From: Sphaeramia orbicularis
Taxonomy: Eukaryota > Chordata > Actinopteri > Kurtiformes > Apogonidae
Length of the DNA: 64,000 bases
Assembly (NCBI RefSeq): GCF_902148855.1
Contig: NC_043978.1
Span: forward strand, 1,441,152 to 1,505,151
Reading direction: 5' to 3'
This document shows positions 20,601 through 31,351 of this stretch, in pieces. Numbering within the stretch: position 1 is the stretch's first letter; every line of letters starts with the position of its first letter. Position numbers and translations under genes: made by a program. The notes under the pieces were generated by a model. That model searched no databases. It was not told the DNA's origin and worked only from the letters and a program-made list of their open reading frames with translations.

Positions 20601-22535
20601 GTGGTCTGCTCTCTCCAGGTTGGTGGGGAGCCCTCGCCCCAAGTGGAGGAGTTCAAGTATCTTGGGGTCTTGTTCACGAGTGAGGGAAGGATGGAGCATG
20701 AGATTGACAGACGGATCGGTGCAGCGTCTGCAGTGATGCAGTCGCTGTACCGGTCGGTTGTGGTGAAGAAGGAGCTGAGCCGAGAGGAGAAGCTCTCGAT
20801 TTACCGGTCAGTCTACGTTCCTACCCTCACCTATGGTCATGAGCTTTGGGTCATGACCGAAAGGACAAGATCCCGGATACAAGTGCTCGAAATGAGTTTC
20901 CTCTGCAGGATGGCTGGGCGCACCCTTAGGGATAGGGTGAGGAGCTCAGTCACCAGGGAGGAGCTCGGAGTAGAGCTGCTGCTCCTCCGCGTTGAGAGGG
21001 GCCAGCTGAGGTGGCTCGGGCATCTGTTTTGGATGCCTCCTGGACGCCTCCCTGGGGAGGTGTTCTCCAGGCATGTCCCGCCAGGAGGAGGCCTCGGGGA
21101 AGACCCACGACACGCTGGAGACACTATGTCTCTCGGCTGGCCTGGGAACGCCTCGGGGTCCCCCCGGAAGAGCTGGAGGAGGAGTCTGGGGAGAGGGAAG
21201 TCTGGGCATCCCTGCTTAGACTGTTACCCCCGCGACCCGGCCTCAGATAAGCGGTGGATAATGGATGGAATGGAGTTTTAGTCCTGACCACACCTTTTTA
21301 TCTGTGCATTGCATTGTGGGTATTGGGCATGTTGTTGTAAATGTGTTCTTTTTCTGTGCGGGGGTTCAGTGGGGTGGCGGTGTTAGTGTTCATTTGGACT
21401 GAATGTGTGTCTGTCAGTGTTTATTGGCCTTTTTGTGTTTGTTTTTGTATTTTTGTACAGCTGCACCATGAGTCAGAGCCACAGGAAGAACTATGGATTT
21501 ACTGTTCAGCTCTTTTTTTTTTTCTTTAATAGTAGATAAGTTTTTGCGTTCTTCCCTTCTTTTCTTATAGCGGGTAATTTTTTGGGCTGTTCTCTTTTTT
21601 TCTTATAGTGGATAATTTTTTGGGTTCTCTTTTTTCTTAGAGTGGATCATTTTTTTTTGGTTCTCTTTTTTTCTTAGTGGATAATTTTTTTGGGCTGTTC
21701 TCTTTTTTTCTTATTGTGGATAATTTTTTTTGGGTTGTTCTCTTTTTTCTTAGAGTGGATAATTTTTTTGGGCTGTTCTCTTTTTTCTTAGAGTGGATCA
21801 TTTTTTTTGGGTTGTTCTCTTTTTTCTTATAGTGGATAATTTTGTGGGCTGTTGCACCTCTGGGCCACCGTAGTGATGACAAGTGAAAACAAAAAAGACA
21901 AGTTCTTGGATGACCCCAAAGAACATTACCCTTAATGTAAACAGTTTTGTCAGATTTTGCAAAAGTTACTTATTTCACCCCCCACCCCCACCCCCAGTGT
22001 CCGTCAGGGGGCTCCGTATAAACCAGTCTATCAAACTAAATTAAAACTTCTTGAGGTGCTAAAATTTAACTGAAATGAAAAGTCTGTTTTTTTAAATAAA
22101 ATAAGAACTAATCCAAATGTTCAAATTCAGATTTGTGATGAATGTAAGTCTCACATTGACAGACTTCAGGGTGCCTCTGTTCTCCCACCGATACAGGATC
22201 TGGTATTTGAGGGGGAAGATGTCCAGGTTGGCCCACGTCGGCGGGGGGGTCCATCCCACTACGGCGGTTTTGGGATTCTGAGCAGAAACCCACACGTCTA
22301 CAGGAGGATCTGGTTTGACTGCAGAGACAGAAGAGAAGAACCAGGATGGAATGAAGGCGTTCCCAGTGCGTTTGGTCACATGGTCTGGGTTTTAGAACGA
22401 GGGTCAGCTGTTACCGATGTCCTCCAGCATGAAACTGGACAGATGGGAGCTGCTGCCGCCGGGATACACCGCTGTGACGTTGATGATGTAGTCTGTGAGG
22501 AGCTTCAGGTTAGGGAGGAGACAGCGCCACAGCTG

Positions 22536-22573
<38 letters not shown>

Positions 22574-25500
22574 TTTAGGCTACGTTCAGACTGCAGGGCA
22601 ATGTGACCCAAATCCGATCTGACCCAGACCACTTTCATATGTGGTCCTAAATCTGATCCAGATCTGATATTTCCAATGTGACTTCAGTCTGAACGTCCAG
22701 GTCGCATTTATTCGACCTTTACGACACTGAAATGTGACAAACGTCCCAGCTGTTGGTCGGAGTGGAGGAAAACCATATTTCCTTCTGTAAACATATAATA
22801 GTTTTGGATTTTTCATTATAGTTTAGTTTTATTTCATTTTGACTTTTTTTCTCTAATTCAGTTAGTTTTAATTTGTTTTTAGAGCAGGTTTGCTAGTTTT
22901 TATTAGTTTTTTTTTTTCTAAATGCTTAGTTTTAGTTTAGTTTTAGTATTAATTTTAGTTCAGTGGTCTCTTTCCTCTTCTTCTCTGTCGTTGTATTCAA
23001 ATCAATCCCAGACAGGACTCTGCTGCTTTAGTCTCCATGTTTCCAGGTAGAGTGGGGACCAGAAGACGACTGGAAACCACAAGTGAACACAAGTGACGGA
23101 GCAAAAAGTGTCGTATGGAGACAGCACAGAAAATTGCTTGACGGAAATAAATCGATTTCATATCAATCCGACATTGACGAAGACGAAAACAAAGGGAATT
23201 TTATCCACAGTTTTTATCCGTTTTAGTTAGTTTTGTAAACACACAATACAGTTTCAATTAGTTGTCTTTTTTTTTTTTTTAATTATAGTTTTTATTTATC
23301 TCAGTTAACGAAAATGTTTTTACAATTCTAGTTTTGGCCATTTTGTTAGTTTTCGTTAACGATAATAACCTTGCTGTAAACCCAGTGTGTGTCTGCATGG
23401 TCTGGTATTCCATCAGGACCTCTTTAGTGCATGTGGGTCACTTCAGGACCTCTTTAGTGCATGTGGGTCACTTCAGGGTCACATTCAGTTCAGACTCAAA
23501 ACTGATAGAAGTCGCATTTAATGTGGAATATGAACCAACACACAAACAAAATCAGATTTCACCCAAAACTCTGAATTCTGCATTAATATCTGCTGTGTGG
23601 GCGGAGCCTAAGTGTGTCCAGGGTTCCTCTAATCTGTCCTGGTCCTTCAGAATGAAGAGTGAAGGCTCATGTGATTTAAACAGTACAGCATCAGGACTGT
23701 TTCTGGAACCAATCAATCAAATTATATTGATATAGCGCCGAATCATAACAAAAGTTATCTCATGACCCTTTACATGCACTCAAAGAAATGGAAAACCCAT
23801 GTAGTAATCCTTATGCAATGTATTTATGTTGAAAATATTTAATAAATTCATTTTTAGTGAAAAAAACAAGAGAGTTACATTACATTTAAGTAATAATACA
23901 AGTCTTGGGAATATTCAATACTGTTTAATACAATTTAGTCAACGCAGTCACTTAAAAAATGAAGTTTGGCATGTTTGCCGCAGTGCATTATGGGTAGTGG
24001 GTACTATGTTGTAAATGTGTTATTTTTATGCTCAAGAATTCAGCGGGGTTGTTGTGTTAGTACTAGTTTTGACTTAATATGTGTATGGCAATGCTTATTG
24101 GACTTTTTGTTTATTTTTTCTGTATTTTTGTAATTTGTAAAGTTGCACCCTGAGTGAGAGCCATTGGTAGAGCAATGGCTATCCTGTTGGGATTAATCTA
24201 GTTTAGGTCTCTCTCCCTGTCAAATTAAAAGCATAACTATTGCTCACACCTGATATTGAGCTAACTTTGAGTCGAATTTCCACCAATGCTACAATAGTGA
24301 TGTTAAAGGGAACTAAATGTAACAGCATGTAGTAAATTCAGTGTGCTTAATAAATTCAACATAGTGGTATTTAGTAAATTCAGTGTTTAATAAATTGAAC
24401 ATAACGATGTTTAGTAAATTTAACATGAAGACATTTAGTAAATTCAACATGTTTATTAAATTCAATGAAATGATATATAGTAAATTCAATGTGTTTAATT
24501 GATTCAATGTAATGATGTATACTAAATTAAATGTAACAATATTGAGTAAATTCAACATGTTTAATAAATTCAACTTAACTGTGTGATGTAGCACTTAATT
24601 AAGACGGTTTGCTGAAATTTAGTCATCTAGTATTTTTAAAATTTAAATAAAAAAGTTTTGTGGGACCGGTTGACGTTATCTTATTATTTAAATCCAATGT
24701 TCTGTTTTTTTGAGTGTGTAGAGCTGGAATAAACCAGACTCTCAGCCAATCAGATTTCAGTTTCACCTCACAGGGCTAGCTGGCTTACCCCCAGTGTGGG
24801 CAGCATTTATCTGTCCTCTGATTGGACGGTAAAAGCTCAACTCATTTGATATAGTTTTAGACATATTCTTTCTGAGTCATGTCAAAAAAGCTCATTTTAA
24901 TTGAATTTAATTGAATTATTAATACATTTGAGGTGGATTTCACCACAAAAAATCTGAATTGTGCATTAAGACCAGCTGAGTAACATGAATGGAGGGTGTT
25001 TCCTTTGGCCCATGGCAGATGGATGGTCCCAGTGGAACTACGTTGGTTGAGTTTATCCTTTGCACCCTCACCTCACAGAACTACATGAATCCCTCTCTTG
25101 TAAATTTGTAATTTTTTCTCTCATTACCTCTGCCACGGAACGGCAGAGGTCATGTTTTCATCTGGGTCTGTAAGCCTGGACTTTGTTTTTACTAAAAGGC
25201 TTAAATTCCAATGTACTTAAATGATTTCAGTTTTATTCCATTACTATAAAATATTCAGTATATCCTACTAATTTGTCGACACAGTCGAAAGTACAAAAAC
25301 AGTTTCAGTTGAATGGATTTAAATCACTCAGTTTTAGTCCTGACCACACCTTTTTATCTGTGCATTGCATTGTGGGTATTGTTCATGTTGTTGTAAATGT
25401 GTTGTTTTTCTGTGCAGGGGTTCAGTGGGGTGGTGCTGTTGGTGTTCGTTTGGACTGAATGTGTGTGTGTTAGTGTTTATTGGCCTTTTTGTGTTTTTTT

Positions 25501-26658
25501 TTGTATTTTCGTACAGCTACACCATGAGTCAGAGCCAGAGGAAGAACTATGGATTTACTGTTCAGAAAAAACTGCTCCTGTTCAGTGTAAATCCTTATGC
25601 TTTGCCATATTAAAAACACTTCCTGTACTGGTGAATTATATTAAATTAACTCCCTGTGTAATTTCCATTCATGCTACAATATATTAAGTTCAATAATTAT
25701 GCAAAGCAATTTATATTGCAGAAGATTAAAATTTAAGTCAACATGGAATTGAGTCCAATCATCTGATGATATTAAGTTAATGAATATACAAAGCAAATGA
25801 CATTGAAACAAATTTTAAGTGAAATTCACTTGGCATTTAGTGTGTTGTACTTAAAATAGTAATTCCATTCAAATCAAGCATTGCAGTTTAATCCACTCAA
25901 GTTTTCATTACTCTTTACTGAAATTTTTTAAGGCAACGGGTTTAGAGTTACATTACTTAAAAATGTTGATGTAATCAGTTTCAACTATCTTTTTGAGTTA
26001 AATAAACTTATTGGGGTTTACGGTGTGGGATTATTTTTGTTCTATGTAAATCTTTATGCCGTGCCAAATTAAAAGCACTTCCTGTACTGGCAAATTACAT
26101 TGAGCTAACTACTTGCTTACCTTCCATCCACGCCACAATATAATAAGTTTAATAATTATACAAAGCCATTTACACTGCAAAAGATTTTAATTTAAAACAA
26201 CTTGGAGTTGAGTCCAATGAACTGATGATATTGAGTGTAATGATTATACAAAGCAATTGACATTGCAGCTAATTTGTAGTTAAATTAACTTGGTATTTAG
26301 TGTGTTGTACTTAAAATAGTAATTCCATTCAAATTAAGCATTTAAGTTTAATACACTCAAGTTTTCATTACTCATTACTGAAAGTTTTTAAAGCAACGAG
26401 TTACTTCATATTTTTTAAGTAAATTCAACTTATCCGGTCTGTCTGTCTGTCTGTCTGTCTGTTTGTTTGTTTGTTTGTTTGTCTGTGTGCAAGATAACTC
26501 AAAAAGTTATGGACAGATTTGGATGAAATTTTTCAGGAAATGTTGATACTGGCACAAGGAAGAAATAATTCAATTTTGGTGGTGATTAGGAGGGGGAGGG
26601 GGGTGCCTTGGTGGAGGTCTGCGCTCTCTGAGTGCTTTTCTAGTTTATTTATTTATAT

Positions 26659-26698
<40 letters not shown>

Positions 26699-29134
26699 CT
26701 TATTTATTTATTTATTTATTTTTTCTACACACTTTGTACATGTATCTATATTGATATGTAAGTCAAAGTGTTGGCCGCTTTTTTTTGTTTGTTTGTTGAA
26801 AAAACACTAAAAGTTTAACTTATATATAAAAAAAAAAAAAAAAAGACCTGCTGTGTGAACGGAGCCTTCGAGCATCTGCACTTTAGTCGAGGACGGTTGG
26901 AATGAGGACATGAAACTGAACTAGAACGGACAGAGTAGAGTCCATTTGGAGTTCCAAACACATGTAGGATGTTTTTCTTCTCTAACTCAGGGCTGTCAAA
27001 CCCCTTTTGGTTCAGTTCCATATTTAGCCAAATTTGATCTCAAGCGGGCCACACCAGCAACATAATGATTTAATAACCTAGAAATAATGACAAATCCAAG
27101 TTTTTCTGTTTGTTTTAGTGCAAAAAAAACAATAAAATTATGAAAATATTTACATTTAAAAAAACAGATGTGAACAACCTGAAAAACAGAAATTTCATTT
27201 GAAAAATTAGTGCAATTTTAAGAATATTATGCCTCGACTAATTATTTATACAAGTACATTTACACACAGTATTACATAAACATATGATAAAATTTTGGAG
27301 TTTGGAACTAAAATTTGAACAATTTCTACAATATTCCATCTCTCATTAATACATTTCCAGATCACAGTGGATCCACAAATGCACCAAACATTTAGGAACG
27401 GGCAGAATATTGTTCAAATTGCACATTTCGGGTTTTTCATCTTTGTTTTTATTTATGTATTTATTTGCATTTTATTGTGAAAAAATAGTTTTGTAAATGT
27501 AAATATTTTCACAGTGTAATGTGATTTTTTTCACTTAAATTTTTGCACATAATTTTTCATAAAGAAAATTTGTCGTCATTATTTCTGGGTTATTGTGTTG
27601 TTATTTTTACTGTAGATCACATTGGTCTGTATGTGGAACAACCTGGACTGTTCAGGTTCATTTTTGCACTTTCATCCTGCAGGGCCGGAATGGAACCTTT
27701 GGCAGAGGGGGGCCAGATTTGGCCCCCAGGCCGAAAGTTTGAGACCTGTGATCATACTCAGTGTTATTCCTCTGTCCTCCTTCGATCAGTACAATTACAT
27801 GAACATTTACTATTATGCAAATTAGGTGATGATGTCATTTAGGAACTTCTCGAGACTTTTAGGACAGAAAACAGATCCTTTCATGACTGAGGAGTTGGAA
27901 ACACTGGACTGATTACCTGATCAGAGGAAGGTGACGGCGCTGACGTCGGTCCAGACGACGAAAATGTGGGACGTATGAGAAGACATGAGCGGATGACCTG
28001 CTGTCTGAGTCTGTCGCTGAAAAAAACAAAGAGAGAAAGAGGTCGAAAAAACACAAACCTGAGGCCACTGAACAGCAGCTTTTTAAAAGGGATGAGCACT
28101 TTTAGGTCGATAGGTTTACCTGTAGGTGGCGACGTAGTGGGTGGGGGGGTTATGTGGAGGTTCAGGCCACGCACACACAGTCAGGTTGGGGTAACGTGGA
28201 CACCAGCAATGCACTCTGGGAGGAGACGGAGGAGCTGAGGAATCAAAGGCAAATGGCTTATTTAATATGTAGACGATGTTTTTTTTTTTTTTTAGATGTT
28301 TTCTGTTTGTTTCTGCAGGTGATGCTTCCATATCATTTGCAAGGTTATTATCGTTAATGAAAACTGACGAAATGACGAAAACTAGAATTGAAAAAACATT
28401 TTTGTTAACTGAAATAAATAAAAACTATAATTAAAAGCGTTTACTGAGTCCATGTGTGGTGCGTTCACTGAGTCCATGTTCACTGAGTCCATGTGTGGTG
28501 CGTTTACTGAGTCCATGTGTGGTGCGTTCACTGAGTCCCCTCCCATTTTTGGACTTTTTTCGTTTCATTTGTTGATCATTTCGGTTTTGTTGCAGCTTTC
28601 AGCATGAAATTTGACAAGAACTTTTTTTTGTAGTTATATTTTTGAAACTAGTGTCTTTTGCTCTTAGATGTAAAGTATTTTAAACTCCCATGATGCATTT
28701 TGCATCTCTAACATAATTTCCACCCTGCTCAAAACTGCCAAACATTCAACACGTTTCAGGACTTTAACCCTTTAAATTCCAGTTAAATTATTTGAATTCT
28801 GAAAAATTTATTCCAAAAACAACAGGACCGAGGCTCCTGTCGTCCAGTGGCATTTTTAAAGACATTAACTGACATTTGTTTGACCTTTCTAGGTCACTCA
28901 AGGTCAAAGGTCAAGGCACCAAATGTGTGTGTGTGTGTGTGTGAGTGCATGTGTGTGTGTGTGTGTGTGTGCGCCTGTGTGTGTGCACGTGTGTGTGTGT
29001 GTGTGTGTGTGTTTAGTGTACAGGTACTCACTCCCTGTTGTTGCTGTCACTCTCAGCAGTTCCAGACCTCCACTCCCCAGAACACACATGAGGAACATAA
29101 TGGTGAAAACCCCCCCAGCAGCAACAGCAGACAT
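17498..29134 (-). CDS. ebi3: Epstein-Barr virus induced gene 3 (IL-27/IL-35 beta subunit), six exons
   Basis: Coding exons in transcript order: 29134-29032, 28234-28120, 28016-27917, 22532-22415, 22318-22155 and 17641-17498. All are GT-AG with matching phases (1,2,0,1,0), giving 247 aa; human EBI3 is 229 aa. A hydrophobic signal peptide ([13 protein letters not shown]) is followed by two fibronectin-III-like cytokine-receptor domains. Domain 1 has [28 protein letters not shown] and [15 protein letters not shown]. Domain 2 opens [12 protein letters not shown] and holds [35 protein letters not shown] and the end NVTIR. There is no membrane segment, as expected for a secreted partner of p28 or p35. 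Intron 5 (22154-17642) carries a Rex3 insertion. Other class I receptor chains are less likely because the whole order of motifs matches EBI3. Confidence 0.94.
18401..19366 (+). pseudogene. Rex3 endonuclease part of the ORF
   Basis: An open stretch covering the apurinic-like endonuclease: [44 protein letters not shown] and [13 protein letters not shown]. The usual SMIDF reads SMINF here, an Asp-to-Asn change near 18970. The frame is lost at about 19361-19366, where two extra A's appear in GTCAAAAGCTG compared with the usual GTCAAGCTG. Confidence 0.85.
19366..21250 (+). pseudogene. Rex3 reverse transcriptase part of the ORF, broken
   Basis: Reverse transcriptase blocks in order: [101 protein letters not shown], then the C-terminal [17 protein letters not shown] and [13 protein letters not shown]. 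Breaks: a Trp codon turned stop at 19540, a one-base loss near 20010, an Arg codon turned stop at 20277, and a two-base gain near 21067. The catalytic FADD box reads FADA, so the enzyme would be dead even with an open frame. Confidence 0.88.
21516..21852. repeat. Minisatellite, ~30-37-bp T-rich unit
   Basis: About ten copies of a unit built on GTGGATAATTTTTTGGG and CTGTTCTCTTTTTTCTTA. It starts inside the end of the preceding repeat, in ebi3 intron 5, just before exon 5. Confidence 0.9.
22155..22318 (-). CDS. ebi3: ebi3 coding exon 5
   Basis: Encodes [17 protein letters not shown] and [20 protein letters not shown], the start of domain 2. Confidence 0.95.
22415..22532 (-). CDS. ebi3: ebi3 coding exon 4
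   Basis: Encodes [20 protein letters not shown] and [19 protein letters not shown], the end of domain 1, with a potential N-glycosylation site (NVT). A (CA)n tract abuts its acceptor. Confidence 0.93.
22537..22571. repeat. (CA)n microsatellite at ebi3 exon 4 acceptor
   Basis: About 17 CA units starting only a few bases from the exon 4 acceptor, where the ebi3 strand reads (TG)n then TTTCAG. Confidence 0.95.
22578..23608. mobile_element. DNA element with GGCTACGTTCAGA ends, copy 2
   Basis: Starts GGCTACGTTCAGACTGC and ends GTGGGCGGAGCC. Both halves match copy 1 (9886-11833) in reverse orientation. It is interrupted by a family B MITE at 22793-23373. It lies in ebi3 intron 3. Confidence 0.7.
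22793..23373 (-). mobile_element. hAT-type MITE family B nested in the GGCTACG element
   Basis: 581 bp flanked by CTGTAAAC at 22785-22792 and 23374-23381. The other GGCTACG element has the uninterrupted site, reading TTCTGTAAACACAGTGTG on its reverse strand. The 8-bp duplication fixes this family as hAT-like. Confidence 0.88.
23777..24716. mobile_element. DNA element with CACTCAAA / TTTGAGTG ends
   Basis: Left end CACTCAAAGAA and right end TTTTTTTGAGTG are inverted partners. The centre shares GCATTATGGGTAGTG and CTATTGGACTTTTTG-type text with the repeats at 21290-21500 and 25365-25560. The segment 24310-24600 is a degenerate tandem of TTTAGTAAATTCAAC-like words. Confidence 0.6.
25127..26646. 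repeat. CCTCTGCC-type fish repeat split by a 1264-bp insertion
   Basis: The left piece (TTACCTCTGCCACGG... to GGTCTGT at 25165-25171) resumes at GGTCTGT 26436-26442. It then runs through CAAGATAACTCAAAAAG and GATGAAATTTTTCAGG to GGTGGAGGTCTGCGC. The insert 25172-26435 carries the GCCTGGACTTTG repeat family and is bounded by the 7-bp duplication. Confidence 0.7.
26652..26725. repeat. (TA)n and (TTTA)n microsatellite
   Basis: About 18 TA units followed by TTTA repeats, in ebi3 intron 3. Confidence 0.93.
26988..27748. mobile_element. hAT MITE family A
   Basis: Starts CAGGGCTGTCAAACCCC and ends AAGTTTGAGACCTG. No clear target duplication. In ebi3 intron 3. Confidence 0.7.
27917..28016 (-). CDS. 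ebi3: ebi3 coding exon 3
   Basis: Encodes [15 protein letters not shown] and a serine-rich linker. The cysteine aligns with the C of human SWPCLQQ. The phase fits exons 2 and 4, but similarity alone is weak. Confidence 0.8.
28120..28234 (-). CDS. ebi3: ebi3 coding exon 2
   Basis: Encodes [19 protein letters not shown] and PTHYVATY, matching human PRVQCRASRYPIAVDCSW and SFIATYR. Confidence 0.93.
28343..28435 (+). mobile_element. hAT MITE family B, end fragment
   Basis: Holds CAAGGTTATTATCGTTAATG and the next 80 bases of the family, then stops. In ebi3 intron 1. Confidence 0.7.
28437..28541. repeat. ~26-bp tandem, about four units
   Basis: Units of CACTGAGTCCATGTGTGGTG with one shortened member. 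In ebi3 intron 1. Confidence 0.85.
28922..29013. repeat. (GT)n compound microsatellite
   Basis: GT repeats with GTGAGTGCAT and GTGCGCCT interruptions in ebi3 intron 1, next to the exon 1 donor. Confidence 0.95.
29032..29134 (-). CDS. ebi3: ebi3 coding exon 1 (signal peptide)
   Basis: ATG at 29134-29132. Encodes [20 protein letters not shown] and a short linker, ending in phase 1 at donor GTGAGT. A (CCTTCTGT)n-like array starts only about 55 bases upstream of the ATG. Confidence 0.85.
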
Positions 29135-29189
29135 GTCTGCTCCAGGTCACAGTAAAAACACACTGTTGGATTAAACACCTGACAACAGT

Positions 29190-29412
29190 CGACTGTCCTG
29201 TCCTTCTGTCCTTCTGTCCTTCTGTCCTTCTGTTCTGTTCTTCTGTTCTGTCCTTCTGTTCTTCTGTTCTTCTGTTCTGTCCTTCTGTCCTTCTGTTCTG
29301 TTCTTCTGTCCTGTCCTTCTGTCCTTCTGTCCTTCTGTTCTGTCCTTCTGTTCTGTTCTTCTGTTCTGTCCTTCTGTTCTGTCCTTCTGTCCTTCTGTTC
29401 TTCTGTTTTGCT
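29190..29412. repeat. (CCTTCTGT/TCTTCTGT)n array upstream of ebi3
   Basis: About 28 pyrimidine-rich 8-mers and shorter variants on the plus strand, so purine-rich (ACAGAAGG) on the ebi3 strand. It starts about 55 bases upstream of the ebi3 start codon, in its 5'UTR or promoter. Confidence 0.93.
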
Positions 29413-29434
29413 GTTTTGCTTCCGGTCCCGCCGC

Positions 29435-29481
29435 TTGTGTTCAAAGTTCGCAGATAAAGTTCGCAGATAAAGTTCGCAGAT
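29435..29481. repeat. Three tandem AAAGTTCGCAGAT units
   Basis: Three 13-bp near-copies directly beyond the 8-mer array in the putative ebi3 promoter. Confidence 0.8.
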
Positions 29482-29767
29482 AGAGCCGTGCACTGAAGCG
29501 TCTGTCGTCTGTGTGTGAGCGGCTTCTTATCAGCGTTTTAACAGTAAAGTCAGTCAGAATGAAAGAGGAACCGTCTGTGACGCTTCACAGGAAAACCCTC
29601 TTCTTCTGTGGTCGGGTTTGGTTTCCTTATGTCAGAATGTGAACTGTAAAGTAAAAAAAAAACCCCAAACAAATTAACCCGTCAAGACCCAGAGTTTTGG
29701 GGTAGTTCCCAAGTGAATGTTTCTGTCTGACTGATTTCTTTAGCCAGGGCTGTCCGCACCAAGGTCA
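29482..29767. other. Region upstream of ebi3, no gene seen
   Basis: Unique-looking sequence that may hold the ebi3 promoter. No TATA box or other motif could be assigned with confidence. Confidence 0.4.
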
Positions 29768-29965
29768 GAAGAGTTTGGGATTTTTCATCATAGTTTAGTT
29801 TTATTTAGTTTGGACTTTTTTTTTCTAGTTCAGTTAGTTTTCATTTTTAGGGGGGGTTTGCTACTTTTTATTAGTTTTCATTATTTTCCAAATGCTTTGT
29901 TTTTGTATTAATTTTAGTTTTGTCGTATCTTTTATTTTCTTCTCTGTCGTATTCAAATAAATCCT
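29768..29965 (-). mobile_element. hAT MITE family B, partial
   Basis: GGGATTTTTCATCATAGTTTAG through CTCTGTCGTATTCAAAT. It lacks the GGTTATTATCG end. Confidence 0.65.
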
Positions 29966-30219
29966 CCTTCCTTCATGCCTCCTGCCTGAAACGCTCCATA
30001 AATAACTTGTTTTCATAAAATGGTCGAGTTTCAGACACAATGATTATCTGACTGAGACGGTGATGCTACACAGAATTGTGTATTTTCAAAACTTGAGTAA
30101 GAAATACATGTTTTTACTTGTTTTGTGAGATTTCATTTTATATTTGAATGATTTCAGCAACAACCAAACAAGAAAATAATAACAGATAACAGCATGAAAT
30201 ATTTAAGCAGCAAATGATC

Positions 30220-30739
30220 CACGTTGTAATAGTTTTAGATTTTTCATTATAGTTTAGTTTTATTTAGTTTGGACTTTTTTTCTCTAATTCAGTTCGTTTT
30301 AATTCGTGTTTAGAGCAGATTTGCTAGTTTTTATTAGTTTTTGTTATTTTCTAAATGCTTAGTTTTAGTTTAATTTTAGGTTTTTTTTAATATCTTTTCT
30401 CTTCTTCTCTGTCGTCGTATTCAAATCAATCCCAGACAGGACTCTGCTGCTTTAGTCTCCATGTTTCCAGGTAGAGTGGGGACCAGAAGACGACAACACA
30501 AGTGACGGACCAAAAAGTGTCGCATGGTGACTGCACAGAAAATTGCTAGAGTGAAATAAATTGATTTTGTATCAATCCAACATTGACAAAGATAGAAACA
30601 AAGGGAATTTTATCCATAATTTTTATCTGTTTTGGTTAGTTTTATAAGCACACAATACAGTTTCAGTTAGTTTTAGTTTTTTTTCTTTTAATTATTGTTT
30701 TCGTCATTTCATTAGTTTTTGTTAACGATAATAACCTTG
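30220..30739 (-). mobile_element. hAT MITE family B, near-complete
   Basis: Runs from CACGTTGTAATAGTTTT to CGATAATAACCTTG, with the internal TCCCAGACAGGACTCTGC block seen in the other copies. No convincing duplication at the flanks. Confidence 0.75.
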
Positions 30740-31351
30740 GTGCCAGGCACAACAAACCCTGCTCTTCAAGTGCTTCCATATCTGCGCCAAGTCTGAAGTA
30801 AACTGAAACAAAATGGATGTTTTTACATGTAAGTAAATGGGAGAAAAAAAAAGATTTAAAAAATAAATAAATAAATAAATAAATAACTTTGACCTACTTT
30901 TACCAAAATGTAATAAGATCTATTCTGTGTCACTGGGTAAAAAAAAAAAAAAAAAGAAAAAAAAAAAAAAAAGGAACCAGCCGTCAAAGGACAAACAGGT
31001 TGGCTGAACAGAACACCTGCATAAACTCTGTTCTTGTGCTCCAGACTGCCCTCTGGTGCAGAAGAACACATTTACATTTATGCATCTGGCAGATGTTTTT
31101 TACAAAGCAACTTACAGGGGGAAAACCAAAAATAAAAAGAACAAAATTAAATAAAAATTTTAAAAATAAATAAATAAATAAATAATAAAAAAATTAAAAA
31201 AAAAAACAAAAATTAAAAAAAATAAATCGAAATAAATAAAAGCATTTTCCTCTATATTTAACATTTCTTAAGTGATTAGTTACAGTTTATTATGAAATCA
31301 TCCTCTATATTTTACATTTATCCAGCGAAAATCTGGTATTTTTCACTAGTA
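30740..31351. other. A-rich non-coding stretch
   Basis: Contains A-runs, (AAAT)n near 30861-30886 and 31165-31185, and no gene. TTTGACCTACTTTTACC near 30888 has an opposite-strand relative near 52640. Confidence 0.5.

Larger units (their letters stand above)
17917..21273 (+). mobile_element. Near full-length Rex3 LINE, inactivated, antisense to ebi3
   Basis: 3357 bp flanked by a 12-bp duplication AGTTTTAGTCCT (17905-17916 and 21274-21285). The 5' start CTCCCCCTTGAACTGCC and the 3' tail with GGATGG repeats are typical of Rex3. TGGCAGACCAGGGTGGTGG near 19903 matches a second Rex3 primer site I recall. It lies inside ebi3 intron 5. The family copies itself by target-primed reverse transcription. 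The intact length with short tail shows it arrived whole and decayed later. Confidence 0.93.
17749..21515. repeat. Interspersed repeat split by the Rex3 insertion
   Basis: The stretch 17749-17916 (GCCTGGACTTTG... to CAGTTTTAGTCCT) continues at 21274-21515 (GTCCTGACCACACC..., CATTGTGGGTATTG). Joined at the duplication, the two parts match the uninterrupted copy at 25172-25560. The gap is exactly the Rex3 element. Confidence 0.85.
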
